64,000 nucleotides of DNA from Pseudonocardia abyssalis. Its GTDB lineage: Bacteria; Actinomycetota; Actinomycetes; Mycobacteriales; Pseudonocardiaceae. Under the pieces are notes generated by a model. That model was not told the origin of the DNA, did not search any database, and was given only the letters and a program-made list of their open reading frames with translations. The DNA is taken from assembly GCF_019263705.2 (NCBI RefSeq), contig NZ_JADQDK010000001.1, forward strand, positions 5,394,001-5,458,000, written 5' to 3'. Position numbers and translations under genes: made by a program. Shown here piece by piece: positions 28,238 to 39,680 of this stretch (within the stretch, counting starts at the first letter, position 1; every line of letters starts with the position of its first letter).

Positions 28238-29040
28238 CCGCCGCCCCCGTCGAGCTCCGCGAGGGCGTCCGGGAGCTGGCGATCGAGGACGTGACGCTGC
28301 GCTTCGGCGGCATCACCGCGCTCGACCACGTCAGCTTCACCGTCACGCCCGGCACCGTGCACGCCCTGATCGGGCCGAACGGCGCGGGCAAGTCCAGCTG
28401 CTTCAACGTCATCAGCGGGCTGTACCGCCCCACCGAGGGCCGGGTCCGGCTCGGCGACGACGTGCTCACCGCGCTCGCGCCGCACCGGCTCGCCGCGCTC
28501 GGCATCGGCCGCTCGTTCCAGAACATCGCGCTCTCGCCGGGCTCCACCGTCCGCGACAACGTCATGCTCGGGCGCCACGTCCTCACCACCGGCGGGTTCC
28601 TCTCCGGCGGGCTCGGGCTGGGCCGGCGCACCGAGCGCAGGCACGTCGCGCGCGTCGAGGAGATCTGCGACTTCCTCGGCGTGGCCGAGCGGCTCGACTC
28701 CCCGGTCGCGGCCCTGCCCTACGGCATCGCGAAGCGGGTCGACATCGCCCGCGCACTCGCCGTCGAACCCACCCTGCTGCTGCTCGACGAGCCCGCGGCC
28801 GGCCTGGACGCCACCGAGACCGCCGAGATGGCGGTCACCATCCGCGACCTGCGCGACGCGCTCGGCATCTCGGTGCTGCTCGTCGAGCACGACATGGGGC
28901 TGGTCATGGGTATCGCCGACCGCGTCACCGTCCTGGACTTCGGGAAGCTGATCGCCGACGGGCTCCCGGCCGAGGTCCAGGCCGATCCCGACGTCATCCG
29001 CGCCTACCTGGGCACCGAGGCCGAGGAGGCCGCGGAATGA
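28234..29040 (+). CDS. livG: Liv-type ABC transporter ATPase (LivG)
   Basis: The 268-residue ATPase starts at the ATG of an ATGA overlap with livF. Walker A is GPNGAGKSS. The signature is atypical: the region reads ALPYGIAKRVDIARAL, where LivG proteins normally have LSYGxQR. Walker B is LLLLDEPAAGLD and the H-loop is LLVEHDMGLVMGIAD. LivG forms a heterodimer with LivF beneath the two permeases. The GTG at 28225 is a possible but less likely start. Confidence 0.92.
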   Translation: MTAAPVELREGVRELAIEDVTLRFGGITALDHVSFTVTPGTVHALIGPNGAGKSSCFNVISGLYRPTEGRVRLGDDVLTALAPHRLAALGIGRSFQNIALSPGSTVRDNVMLGRHVLTTGGFLSGGLGLGRRTERRHVARVEEICDFLGVAERLDSPVAALPYGIAKRVDIARALAVEPTLLLLDEPAAGLDATETAEMAVTIRDLRDALGISVLLVEHDMGLVMGIADRVTVLDFGKLIADGLPAEVQADPDVIRAYLGTEAEEAAE

Positions 29041-29915
29041 ACACCTTCCTGCAACTGCTGGTCAACGGGCTGGGCAAGGGTGCGGTCTACGCGCTCCTCG
29101 CGCTCGGCTTCGTCATCATCTTCAAGGCCACCGAGGTGGTGAACTTCGCGCACGGCTCGCTGGTGCTGGTCGGCGGCTACCTCGTCTACGAGCTCAAGGA
29201 CGCCCTCGGCTGGGTGCTCGCGGCCGTCATCGGGATCGTGGGCGCGGCACTGGCCGCGCTGCTGATCGAGCGGGTGCTGCTGCGCAACGCACGCAGCGCC
29301 GACCACAACTCGTTGGCGCTGCTCACCATCGGCATCGACGTGATCATCACCGAGGAGGTCGTGCGCCGGGTCGGCGCCGACATCCCGTTCATCGGCGACC
29401 CCTACGACTCGCAGCCCATCCAGATCGGGGACCTCACGGTCTTCCGCACGCAGGCGATCGCGCTGGTCGTCGGCGCGGTGCTGATCACGGCGTTCCTGCT
29501 GACCTTCCGCTACTCCAACTGGGGCGTCGCGATGCGCGCGCAGGCGGAGAACCGGGAGGCCGCCGCGCTCATGGGCATCAACAGCTCCCGCGTGACGGCC
29601 ACGGCGTGGCTGGTGGCGGGCGCGCTCGCCGGGGTCGCGGTGCTGTTCATGGCCACCCAGGACTTCTCCGGGGCCGGGCTGGGCCGGGGCACGCACGCGA
29701 TCGCGCTGATCGCGTTCCCCGCCGCGATCCTCGGCGGCCTCGACTCCACGGAGGGCGCGGTCGTGGGCGGGATCGTCGTCGGGCTCACCGAGGCGCTGTC
29801 GGCGCAGTACATCTCCTTCGAGTTCTCCAAGAGCGCGGTCTTCCTCGTGATGCTGGTGGTGCTGGTGATCAGACCGAGCGGGTTGTTCGGCACGAAGGAG
29901 CTCAGTCGTGTCTGA
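29037..29915 (+). CDS. livH: Liv-type ABC transporter permease (LivH)
   Basis: The 292-residue integral membrane protein has about eight hydrophobic helices. It opens with FLQLLVNGLGKGAVYALLALG and has the coupling-loop region MRAQAENREAAALMGINSSR that contacts the ATPases, as in LivH. The start ATG shares an ATGA overlap with livG. It forms the translocation channel with LivM. Confidence 0.93.
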   Translation: MNTFLQLLVNGLGKGAVYALLALGFVIIFKATEVVNFAHGSLVLVGGYLVYELKDALGWVLAAVIGIVGAALAALLIERVLLRNARSADHNSLALLTIGIDVIITEEVVRRVGADIPFIGDPYDSQPIQIGDLTVFRTQAIALVVGAVLITAFLLTFRYSNWGVAMRAQAENREAAALMGINSSRVTATAWLVAGALAGVAVLFMATQDFSGAGLGRGTHAIALIAFPAAILGGLDSTEGAVVGGIVVGLTEALSAQYISFEFSKSAVFLVMLVVLVIRPSGLFGTKELSRV

Positions 29916-31113
29916 GACCTTCACCCCGCCCGCCGCCCCGCCGAAGGCACCCGCGACCACGACGAAACACCCGCCCAACTGGCTCAAGATCGTCGCCACG
30001 GCCGTGCTGCTCGTCGTGCTGCTGCTGCTGCCGGTGATCGTCGGCAACGGGGGCGTGGCCTACCTGAAGCTCGCGCAGTACATCCTCATCGGCGCCGTCG
30101 GCGGGATCGGGCTGACGCTGCTGGTCGGGCAGGCCGGGCAGCTCTCGCTCGCCCACCCGTTCTTCCTGCTCGTCGGCGCCGTCGGCTACGCGGTGCTGGC
30201 CGGCGACCCGGAGGAGTCCGACGACCTCGTCGGGCTCGGGCTGCCGCCGCTGGTGGCCGTGATCGGGGCGATCGTGCTCTGCGGGCTGGTCGGGCTGGCG
30301 TTCGCGCCGGTGGCCGGGCGGCTGCGCGGCATCTACCTCGGCGTCGCGTCGCTGTCGCTGGTGTTCCTCGGGCTCTGGCTCGGCCAGTCGCTCGACATGT
30401 TCTCCGGCGGTACGTCCAGCGGCCGCAACGCGCCGGTGTTCGCACTGTTCGGATTCGAGTTCGCCAACTCCACCCCGGCGCCGACGATCGCGGGCGTCGC
30501 GATCCAGAAGCAGCAGCGTCTCTGGTACCTGTTCCTGGCGTTCGCCCTGATCAGCTACTTCCTGGCCCGCGGAGCGGTCAACAGCCGCATCGGGCGCTCG
30601 TGGCGCGCGGTGCGCGACAACGAGGCCGCCGCCACCTCGATGGGCGTCCACGTCACCCGGGTGAAGGCGGGGGCGTTCGTCATCTCCTCGGCGTTCGCCG
30701 GCCTCGCGGGTGTCATGACGGCGCTGTGGCTCGACCTGGTCAAGCCCGACGAGAACGAGTTCACCGGCACCTACTCCCTGACGGTCGCGATCGCGTTCCT
30801 CGCAGTCGTGATCATCGGCGGGCTCGGGTCGGTGCCCGGAGCAGTGATCGGCGCGGCGCTGGTGTTCGGGCTGCAGCAGTTCTTCCTGCTCGGCTCCCAG
30901 CAGTTCGGCTGGTTCGCCGACGCGGCGTTCGGCGGGTTCAGCGCCGTGGTCGTGAGCGCGTTCGTCTACGGTGCCGCGATCGTGCTGGTGATCCTGTTCG
31001 AACCCGGCGGCATGGCCGCCATCGGCAGGCGGCTACTGGCCCGTCGCCGTTCCCCAGATGTCCCGTCCACCGACGATGGCGGACGGACCACCCCCCGAGA
31101 GGATCGATCATGA
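29908..31113 (+). CDS. livM: Liv-type ABC transporter permease (LivM)
   Basis: The 401-residue permease has a polar N-terminal tail of about 22 residues, then roughly ten hydrophobic helices. The signature segment is GQLSLAHPFF and the coupling region is RSWRAVRDNEAAATSMGVHV. The GTG at 29908 overlaps livH by 8 bases. The last 25 residues are charged and disordered. It works as a heterodimer with LivH. Confidence 0.93.
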   Translation: MSETFTPPAAPPKAPATTTKHPPNWLKIVATAVLLVVLLLLPVIVGNGGVAYLKLAQYILIGAVGGIGLTLLVGQAGQLSLAHPFFLLVGAVGYAVLAGDPEESDDLVGLGLPPLVAVIGAIVLCGLVGLAFAPVAGRLRGIYLGVASLSLVFLGLWLGQSLDMFSGGTSSGRNAPVFALFGFEFANSTPAPTIAGVAIQKQQRLWYLFLAFALISYFLARGAVNSRIGRSWRAVRDNEAAATSMGVHVTRVKAGAFVISSAFAGLAGVMTALWLDLVKPDENEFTGTYSLTVAIAFLAVVIIGGLGSVPGAVIGAALVFGLQQFFLLGSQQFGWFADAAFGGFSAVVVSAFVYGAAIVLVILFEPGGMAAIGRRLLARRRSPDVPSTDDGGRTTPREDRS

Positions 31114-32384
31114 TCGCAGCGCGTAGAGCCGGGCGGTCGGCGCTGATCGCCGGCGCACTGGCCAGCTCCCTCCTGCTCGCCGCGTGCGGCAGCACGGCCG
31201 ACACCGCGGGCGGCACCGAGGGTGCCGGCGGTGTGATCACCGACAAGGGCGTCACCGACACCACCATCACGCTCGGGATCATGGGCGACACCAGCGGGGT
31301 GTTCAAGAACCTCGGCGCGGGCCTCAACGCCGGCAACCAGCTCTGGGCCGACGACGTCAACGCCGCGGGCGGCATCTGCGGGCGCCAGGTCGAGATCGAG
31401 GTCGTCGACCACGGTTACAAGGCCGACGTCGCGAAGACGCTCTACCCGCAGCTCGAGCCGAACGTCCTCGGCATGGTGCAGCTGCTGGGCTCCCCGGTGC
31501 TCGCCGCGCTGGAGCCGAACCTCATCGAGGACGACATGCTGGCGGCACCGGCGTCGTGGAGCTCGGAGGTGCTCGACAACCCGGGCATCATGATGATCGG
31601 CACCACCTACGACCTGGAGGTCGTCAACGGTCTGGCCTACCTGCAGCAGCAGGGCCTGATCGCCGACGGCGACACCATCGGCCACATCTACATCGACGGC
31701 GAGTACGGCGGCAACGGCCTCAAGGGCTCGCAGTACTACGCCGAGCAGCACGGCATCACGATCAACGAGGCCAAGGTGACCTCCACCGACAACGACCTGA
31801 CCGGCATCGTCACCGGCATGCGTGGCGCGGGCGTGAAGGCCATCGTGCTGACCACGACCCCGGGCCAGACCGCGTCGGCGCTGGCCGCCAACCAGGCTCT
31901 CGGGCTCAACGTGCCGGTGCTCGGCAACAACCCGACGTTCGACCCGGCGCTGCTGGAGACCCCGGCCGCGTCGGCACTGGGCAACCTCTACGTCTCGGCG
32001 TCGAACGCGCCGTTCTCCTCGCCGAACCCCAAGGCCGTCGAGGTCACCACGGAGTTCAAGACGGCGTACCCGGACGCGCCGCGCAACGCGGGCATCACCA
32101 CCGGTTACACCGAGGGCCTCGTGTGGCAGAACGTGCTCGAGGCGGCGTGCGAGGCCGGTGACCTCAGCCGGGCGGGCGTCAAGACCGCGCTCACCACGCT
32201 GACGTCGGTCGACACCGAGGGCCTGGTCGACGTGCTCGACTACAGCTCGCCGGGATCGCCCCCCACCCGCGGCGTCTACATCGCGCAGGTCGACGGCTCC
32301 GTCGAGGGCGGGCTGCGCGAGGTCGCGCCGCTGTTCACCGCGCCGGAGGCGGAGACCTACGTGGCTCCCTTCCAGGAGAGCTGA
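31110..32384 (+). CDS. livK: Liv-type substrate-binding lipoprotein
   Basis: The 424-residue binding protein carries a twin-basic N-region and a lipobox LLLAAC near residue 24, so it is tethered outside the membrane. A type-I periplasmic-binding fold follows (ITLGIMGDTSGVFKNLGAGL, then DDVNAAGGICGRQVEIEVVD). Its start is in an ATGA overlap with livM. A strong hairpin (32394-32432) ends the operon. The ligand pocket cannot be assigned from sequence alone; FmdD/AmiC/LivJ-like ligands are all possible. Confidence 0.9.
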   Translation: MIAARRAGRSALIAGALASSLLLAACGSTADTAGGTEGAGGVITDKGVTDTTITLGIMGDTSGVFKNLGAGLNAGNQLWADDVNAAGGICGRQVEIEVVDHGYKADVAKTLYPQLEPNVLGMVQLLGSPVLAALEPNLIEDDMLAAPASWSSEVLDNPGIMMIGTTYDLEVVNGLAYLQQQGLIADGDTIGHIYIDGEYGGNGLKGSQYYAEQHGITINEAKVTSTDNDLTGIVTGMRGAGVKAIVLTTTPGQTASALAANQALGLNVPVLGNNPTFDPALLETPAASALGNLYVSASNAPFSSPNPKAVEVTTEFKTAYPDAPRNAGITTGYTEGLVWQNVLEAACEAGDLSRAGVKTALTTLTSVDTEGLVDVLDYSSPGSPPTRGVYIAQVDGSVEGGLREVAPLFTAPEAETYVAPFQES

Positions 32385-32393
32385 CCCACCCGA

Positions 32394-32432
32394 CCGACGG
32401 GCCCCGGGGTACGCACCCCCGGGGCCCGTCGG
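32394..32432 (+). terminator. terminator hairpin after the Liv operon
   Basis: A perfect 16-bp stem with a 7-base loop lies 9 bases after the livK stop, followed by GCGTTTCCC. The stem arms are 32394-32409 and 32417-32432. The T-run is short, as usual in GC-rich actinobacteria. Confidence 0.85.
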
Positions 32433-32501
32433 CGTTTCCCGGGGTCGGGATGGGGGTCGTCCCGGAGTTCCGGGCGGTCGGCGGGCGGCAGGGTGGAACG
32501 C

Positions 32502-32732
32502 ATGGAACAGCACACGGACACGACCCCCGCCCACCGCCCCGTCGTCCGGCTCACCCGCAGCCGCGACGAACGGATGATCGCCGGGGTCTGCGGCGGTGCC
32601 GCCCGCGCCTACGGCCTCGACCCGGCGCTGGTGCGCCTGGTACTCGTCCTGCTCACCGTGTTCGGGGCCGGTGCCGGCGCGATCGCCTACGTGGCCGCAT
32701 GGATCCTGATGCCGGAGGAGCACACCTCCTGA
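32502..32732 (+). CDS. PspC-domain membrane protein
   Basis: The 76-residue protein has a polar N-terminus and a PspC domain at about 20-72: LTRSRDERMIAGVCGGAARA, then a membrane helix LVRLVLVLLTVFGAGAGAIAYVAAWILMPEE split across the domain. PspC proteins sense or respond to envelope stress. The ATG at 32502 has AGGGTGGA upstream; a GTG at 32493 is an alternative. It converges with the LtrA-like gene. Confidence 0.9.
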   Translation: MEQHTDTTPAHRPVVRLTRSRDERMIAGVCGGAARAYGLDPALVRLVLVLLTVFGAGAGAIAYVAAWILMPEEHTS

Positions 32733-32744
32733 GGGGCCGGCCCC

Positions 32745-33953
32745 TCAGTGACCGGTGGCGTGCCGGATCTCGTGGCGCTCGTCGGCGTAGCGCCGGGTCT
32801 CGAAGCCCAGCAGCGCCACGAGCACGGCCGCCAGGATCACCAGCGTCCAGATCGCGGGCACCATCGATGACGGCGGGATCAGCGCCACGAGCACCCCGGC
32901 CGCGACGACCCGCTCCCACTTGGTGCGGCCCACCACCGCCCGCGTGAACGCGACGTGCGCGAGCAGGAACAGCGCCACGCCGCCGAACAGCGCGACGAGC
33001 GGGAGCCCGTAGAGCGGGTCGGCCAGCGTGTAGTCGTCGTCGCCCGCGACGTGCCCCAGCGCCTTCTTGAGCCCGAGCGACATCATGATGATCCCGATGA
33101 TCATCGGGAGGTGCAGGAACGAGAAGCCGTTGCGGGCGAGCTGGATCTGCCGTGCGCCGTCGGCCGCGTGCAGGGCCTTCTCGGTGACGATCGCGGTGAC
33201 GTCGAAGTAGGCCCACCACAGCGCGGCGGACACGATCAGCGCGAGCGTCGACGCCGCGATGATCGGCCAGCTGATCGGCTTCTGGGCGATCCCGATGCCG
33301 GTGGCGACGATCGACTCGCCCAGCGCCACGATCACGATCAGCCCGTGCCGCTCGGCGAAGTGGCCCGCCGACGCCAGGCGCCAGCCGGTGCCCGCGACGA
33401 GCGTGCCGAGGTAGTCGCCGACGATCGCGGCCACCCACAGCCAGGTCTGCAGCGCACCGGACGTCTGTGACGCGGCGAGCAGCAGCACCGTGCCGATGGC
33501 CATCGACGGGACGAACCGCAGGACCTGCTTGCGCAGCTCCGGGTCCCCCGCGCTGACCAGCCAGAACATGACGATGTGCACGGCGCGGACCACGAAGTAG
33601 CAGGCTGCGAACACCACCGGGCCGGACAGGCCGCCCGGCAGGTCGTCGAACGACTCCGGGATCGTGATGGCGGCGACGAACATCGCGCCCATCGCGGCGA
33701 ACATCGCCACCCGGATGACGCCCTCGTCGGCCTTCACCACGTTGCACAGCCACGCGTAGCCGACCCAGCACCACCACAGGACGGTGAGGATCAGTGCGCC
33801 GCGGAACAGCCCGACCGCCGACGGGTCGTCGGCCATGAGGTCGGTGACCTGGGTCAGCGCGAACACGAAGACCAGGTCGAAGAACAACTCCAGCGTGGTG
33901 ACGGTGGTGAGGCCGTCGCGGGTCTCCAGCCGGGCCCGCCGTGGTGTCGCCAT
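32745..33953 (-). CDS. low-temperature-requirement-A (LtrA) family membrane protein
   Basis: The 402-residue protein has about eleven hydrophobic helices. LELFFDLVFVFALTQ at the N-terminus and ERHGLIVIVALGESIVATG in the middle are the family signatures. LtrA was first linked to cold growth in Listeria; the molecular role is unknown. The ATG at 33953 precedes the typical short basic N-terminus. It stands alone, 68 bases after the stop of the TIGR03086-type gene on the same strand. Confidence 0.9.
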   Translation of the reverse strand: MATPRRARLETRDGLTTVTTLELFFDLVFVFALTQVTDLMADDPSAVGLFRGALILTVLWWCWVGYAWLCNVVKADEGVIRVAMFAAMGAMFVAAITIPESFDDLPGGLSGPVVFAACYFVVRAVHIVMFWLVSAGDPELRKQVLRFVPSMAIGTVLLLAASQTSGALQTWLWVAAIVGDYLGTLVAGTGWRLASAGHFAERHGLIVIVALGESIVATGIGIAQKPISWPIIAASTLALIVSAALWWAYFDVTAIVTEKALHAADGARQIQLARNGFSFLHLPMIIGIIMMSLGLKKALGHVAGDDDYTLADPLYGLPLVALFGGVALFLLAHVAFTRAVVGRTKWERVVAAGVLVALIPPSSMVPAIWTLVILAAVLVALLGFETRRYADERHEIRHATGH

Positions 33954-34021
33954 GCGCAGATGGTGCACGACGCGGCGGCGGGTGGCCAGATCGGTCCGGC
34001 CGCCGATCCCCGGTCCGGTCC

Positions 34022-34612
34022 TCAGCCCCTGCCGCGCCCGGACCAATTGGCGAGCCGCTCGGTCGGACCCGCGTCCGGCCGGGACGCGACGACCGCGGCG
34101 AACGGTACCGGGCCACCGCGCGTCCCGGCCGGGATGAGGTCCGCCACGGCGGCGAGCACCTGCTCCGCGACCGCCGGATCGGCGAACTCCGCGGGCTGCC
34201 CGGTGGCGACGGCCAGGTCCCAGCCGTGCACGAGCGTCTCGTTGAGGTACGCCCACACCGCGGTGCGGCCGGGCGCGGTGCCCCACGGGGCGACGACCTC
34301 GCGGTCCAGCATGCCGGCCGCCCGCCACACGGGCCACATCCGCTCCGCCGCCGCGGCGTACGCGTCGGCCCATCCGTCGTCGGGCACGCCGGTGACGACG
34401 ACGGGCTCGGTACCGGGGTCGCCGCCCTCGCCGATGACGCGGGCGCGCCCGACGGTGGCGACGAGGTGCCCGAGCAGCGCCCGGACGTCGTACGCGGAGC
34501 AGGGGGTCGGGTCGTCGAGCCGGTCGGCCGGGACGGCGGCCATGAGGTCCCGGACCCAGGCGAGCGCCTGTGCGTAGTAGGGGCGGGGGTCGGTGATCGC
34601 TGCGGTGGTCAT
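34022..34612 (-). CDS. TIGR03086-family (mycothiol/maleylpyruvate isomerase N-domain-like) protein
   Basis: The 196-residue protein resembles the actinobacterial TIGR03086/DinB-like group: LDDPTPCSAYDVRALLGHLV near the N-terminus with the metal-ligand His, and the HGWDLAVATGQP motif with a second His. Members are four-helix metal-binding proteins probably using mycothiol. No ribosome-binding site precedes the ATG at 34612, so the transcript may be leaderless. It is divergent from a WYL regulator with a palindrome between the two, suggesting direct control. Confidence 0.85.
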   Translation of the reverse strand: MTTAAITDPRPYYAQALAWVRDLMAAVPADRLDDPTPCSAYDVRALLGHLVATVGRARVIGEGGDPGTEPVVVTGVPDDGWADAYAAAAERMWPVWRAAGMLDREVVAPWGTAPGRTAVWAYLNETLVHGWDLAVATGQPAEFADPAVAEQVLAAVADLIPAGTRGGPVPFAAVVASRPDAGPTERLANWSGRGRG

Positions 34613-34633
34613 GGGAGGAGCCTCGCGCGCAAT

Positions 34634-34652
34634 CACGACACCTTCTGTCGTG
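34634..34652. promoter_or_regulatory. palindromic operator CACGACA-N5-TGTCGTG
   Basis: Perfect 7-bp arms (34634-34640, 34646-34652) lie between the divergent TIGR03086-type gene and the WYL regulator, 22 bases from each start codon. This is the expected place for the regulator to control both genes. Confidence 0.75.
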
Positions 34653-34673
34653 TATCCGTGCCATTCTCGACGG

Positions 34674-35609
34674 ATGCGTGCCGACCGGCTCCTCTCGCTG
34701 ATCCTGCTGCTGCGCCACCGCGGCCGGATGTCGGCCGCGGCGCTGGCCCGAGAGCTGGAGGTCTCCACGCGCACGGTGCTGCGCGACATCGACGCCCTGT
34801 CCGTCGCGGGCGTCCCGGTCTACGCCGAGCGCGGCCGCACCGGTGGCTTCGCGCTGCTGCCGGGCTACACCACCGACCTGACCGGCCTCACCCACGACGA
34901 GGCGCGGGCCCTGCTGGTCGCCGGGGCCCGCACGCCGTCACCCGCGCTGGCCTCGGCGATGCGCAAGGTCGTCGCGGCGTTGCCGGACGCCCAGCGCGAC
35001 ACCGCGACCCGGGCGGCGGGCCGGGTCGTGCAGCGCCCGGAACGGATGCTGAACGACCGGGCGTCCGACGACGGCGGTGTCCTGCGCACCGTCCAGGAGG
35101 CGGTGTTCTCCGCGCGCCGCGTGCGCCTGCTCTACGCCGCGCGCGACGAGGAGCCGCGGTGGCGCACCGTCGACCCGCTCGGGCTCGTCGACGCGGGTGG
35201 GCAGTGGTATCTCCTCGGCACCCGCGACGGCGCCGACCGCACCTACCGGCTCTCCCGCGCCGGCGCGGCGGAGGTGCTCGACGAGCCCGCCGCGACGGCG
35301 GGCGACGTCGACGTCGCGGCGCTGTGGGAGGCCCGGCGCACCCGCTTCCGGGAGGGTCTGGCGACCCTGCCCGTGCGGATCCGGATCCCGGCGGCCCGGC
35401 GCGGCGCGCTGCCGTCGAACCTCCCGGTCGACGCGGAGGAACGCGACGGCCACCACCTCGTGCTCGACGTCCGGTTCGGCGACCGGGACCACGCAATGGG
35501 GGTCCTGTGGTCGCTGTCGCCCGACGCGGAGGTGCTGTCCCCGCCGGATCTGCGCCGCGCGCTGGCGGAGCGGGCGCGGGCGACGGCCCGACCGTACGAC
35601 CGACCGTGA
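34674..35609 (+). CDS. WYL-domain (YafY-type) transcriptional regulator
   Basis: The 311-residue regulator has an N-terminal HTH_11 domain (about 3-60: LLSLILLLRHRGRMSAAALA, LEVSTRTVLRDIDALS) and a WYL domain at about 140-225 (RVRLLYAARDEEPRWRTVDP, GGQWYLLGT). A WCX C-terminal region follows. WYL proteins bind ligands, sometimes nucleotides, and repress or activate a neighbouring gene. The divergent TIGR03086-type gene and shared palindrome are its likely targets. Confidence 0.92.
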   Translation: MRADRLLSLILLLRHRGRMSAAALARELEVSTRTVLRDIDALSVAGVPVYAERGRTGGFALLPGYTTDLTGLTHDEARALLVAGARTPSPALASAMRKVVAALPDAQRDTATRAAGRVVQRPERMLNDRASDDGGVLRTVQEAVFSARRVRLLYAARDEEPRWRTVDPLGLVDAGGQWYLLGTRDGADRTYRLSRAGAAEVLDEPAATAGDVDVAALWEARRTRFREGLATLPVRIRIPAARRGALPSNLPVDAEERDGHHLVLDVRFGDRDHAMGVLWSLSPDAEVLSPPDLRRALAERARATARPYDRP

Positions 35610-35638
35610 GGGTGCCGGTCGTCGTCGGCGCGGGGCGA

Positions 35639-35806
35639 TCATGACCGGGGGCCGTCGTCCCGGAACAGGGCGCCCGGCTCGTCGGGGCCGGGCTCGACGG
35701 TCGGAGCCGGGGGTGTGGGCCGCGACCGCCCACGGCGGTCGTACCACAGCAGCGCCAGCCCGGCCGCGATGCAGACCGCGGCGAGCACGAACCAGAGTTC
35801 TCCCAC
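35639..35806 (-). CDS. small single-pass membrane protein
   Basis: A 55-residue protein starts at GTG 35806. One hydrophobic helix occupies nearly residues 3-22 (LWFVLAAVCIAAGLALLWY), then a basic RRGRSR stop-transfer and an acidic proline-rich tail. No family is recognised. An ATG at 35824 would add 6 residues. It is convergent with the WYL regulator. Confidence 0.55.
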   Translation of the reverse strand: MGELWFVLAAVCIAAGLALLWYDRRGRSRPTPPAPTVEPGPDEPGALFRDDGPRS

Positions 35807-35900
35807 ACCCCGACAGTGCCCCAAGTCCGGCGGGAACGCCGGTTACCGACGAGTAATCGTACGGAGGTGCGGGGAGGCCGGGACACCTACCGTTCCCCGC

Positions 35901-36179
35901 ATGAGCAGTGCAGCGCACGCCCGGGCCGTGCAGGCCAGTTCCGCCGGTGCCGTGCTGGCGGCGGCGTTCGGGGTGACGGTCCTCGCGGCGGCCGACGGCT
36001 CCGCGCGCGGGGCGGTGCTGGTGCTCGCCAGCTGCCTGGCCACGTTCGCGGTTCCGGTGGCCGTCCGCGTGTGGGGCGGCCGCGCGCCGGACGCCGACGC
36101 GCTGTTCGTCCGGGTGCTGGTCAGCGTCTCGGGCTACCTGCTGCCGATGGCGGTCTTCCAGGCGCAGTTCGGGCCGTGA
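35901..36179 (+). CDS. small membrane protein, three predicted helices
   Basis: The 92-residue protein starts with ATG at 35901. Three hydrophobic stretches are visible (SSAGAVLAAAFGVTVLAAA, GAVLVLASCLATFAVPVAV, VLVSVSGYLLPMAVF) with short polar turns. I do not recognise the family. It ends at a strong bidirectional terminator shared with groEL. Confidence 0.6.
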   Translation: MSSAAHARAVQASSAGAVLAAAFGVTVLAAADGSARGAVLVLASCLATFAVPVAVRVWGGRAPDADALFVRVLVSVSGYLLPMAVFQAQFGP

Positions 36180-36200
36180 CCACGACGCCGGGTCGCAACG

Positions 36201-36240
36201 CCGCAGGGGCGGCACCCGGGATCGGGTGCCGCCCCTGCGG
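36201..36240. terminator. bidirectional terminator, perfect 18-bp stem
   Basis: Arms 36201-36218 and 36223-36240 are exactly complementary, with a GGAT loop. The hairpin lies between the convergent ends of the small membrane gene and groEL and can serve both. No long T-run follows. Confidence 0.85.
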
Positions 36241-36275
36241 GACGTGCGGTCGTGCGACGTGCGGGGAGGCGGGAC

Positions 36276-39321
<3,046 letters not shown>

Positions 39322-39334
39322 GTGGCGCACTTTG

Positions 39335-39350
39335 TGTGAGGCAAGTCACA
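39335..39350. promoter_or_regulatory. perfect CRP-type site
   Basis: TGTGAGGCAAGTCACA equals the full CRP consensus TGTGA-N6-TCACA. It starts 14 bases after the moeA stop and faces the moeA-psd intergenic region, which contains a candidate small RNA. Confidence 0.75.
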
Positions 39351-39443
39351 GTCGATGGATGCAACATTCGGCGGGCCGGGGACGTCATACCGGTGAACGT
39401 TCGGCCGATCGGTGCACATCGCGGGCTTCCTCTCTCCGCGATC

Positions 39444-39473
39444 TGGACGATCGATCGCACGCTCAGGGATACT
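39444..39473 (+). promoter_or_regulatory. candidate promoter for intergenic small RNA
   Basis: A -35-like TGGACG (39444-39449) and -10-like GATACT (39468-39473) are 18 bases apart. The expected start is near 39480. A pyrimidine-loop hairpin ATCGCGG/CCGCGAT (39418-39442) lies just upstream and may close off moeA transcripts. Confidence 0.5.
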
Positions 39474-39479
39474 TTCCGC

Positions 39480-39594
39480 AGGCCCGGGTAACCAGGGCTC
39501 GTCGCAAAGGACCTACCGCCCGTCGCTGGGGAGCGGACGAGCGGTTCCACGGCCGGGGTCGTCGTCTCGGGGGATGACGGCCCCGGCCCTTTTG
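39480..39594 (+). ncRNA. candidate small RNA between moeA and psd
   Basis: A stretch of about 115 bases begins after the promoter candidate and ends at a terminator. It can fold into a first domain closed by GCTCGTC/GACGAGC (39497-39503, 39536-39542). A small inner hairpin CGCT-GGGG-AGCG stands next to it, followed by the 13-bp terminator stem with a CTTTTG tail. No open frame in it looks real. A perfect CRP box lies about 140 bases upstream. It does not match 6C RNA (no runs of six C) or other families I know. Confidence 0.5.
39551..39594 (+). terminator. rho-independent terminator with T-run
   Basis: Arms 39551-39563 and 39576-39588 pair over 13 positions with one G-U. The loop is 12 bases and TTTT follows at 39590-39593. 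It lies 87 bases before psd, so it ends an upstream transcript, not psd. Confidence 0.8.
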
Positions 39595-39680
39595 TGTCCC
39601 GACGGTCGCGTACCGTAGCCGCGGCCACTGTGACCCCCTCTGCGGGTCACCCCTCGCCGGAGGAGCCGAGAACGCACCCC

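Noticed and set aside
39480..39594. 6C small RNA
   Set aside because: 6C RNA needs two loops with at least six consecutive C; none is present.
39412..39618. Short plus-strand open frame across the small RNA candidate
   Set aside because: No ribosome-binding site, poor codon use, and it runs through the terminator hairpin.
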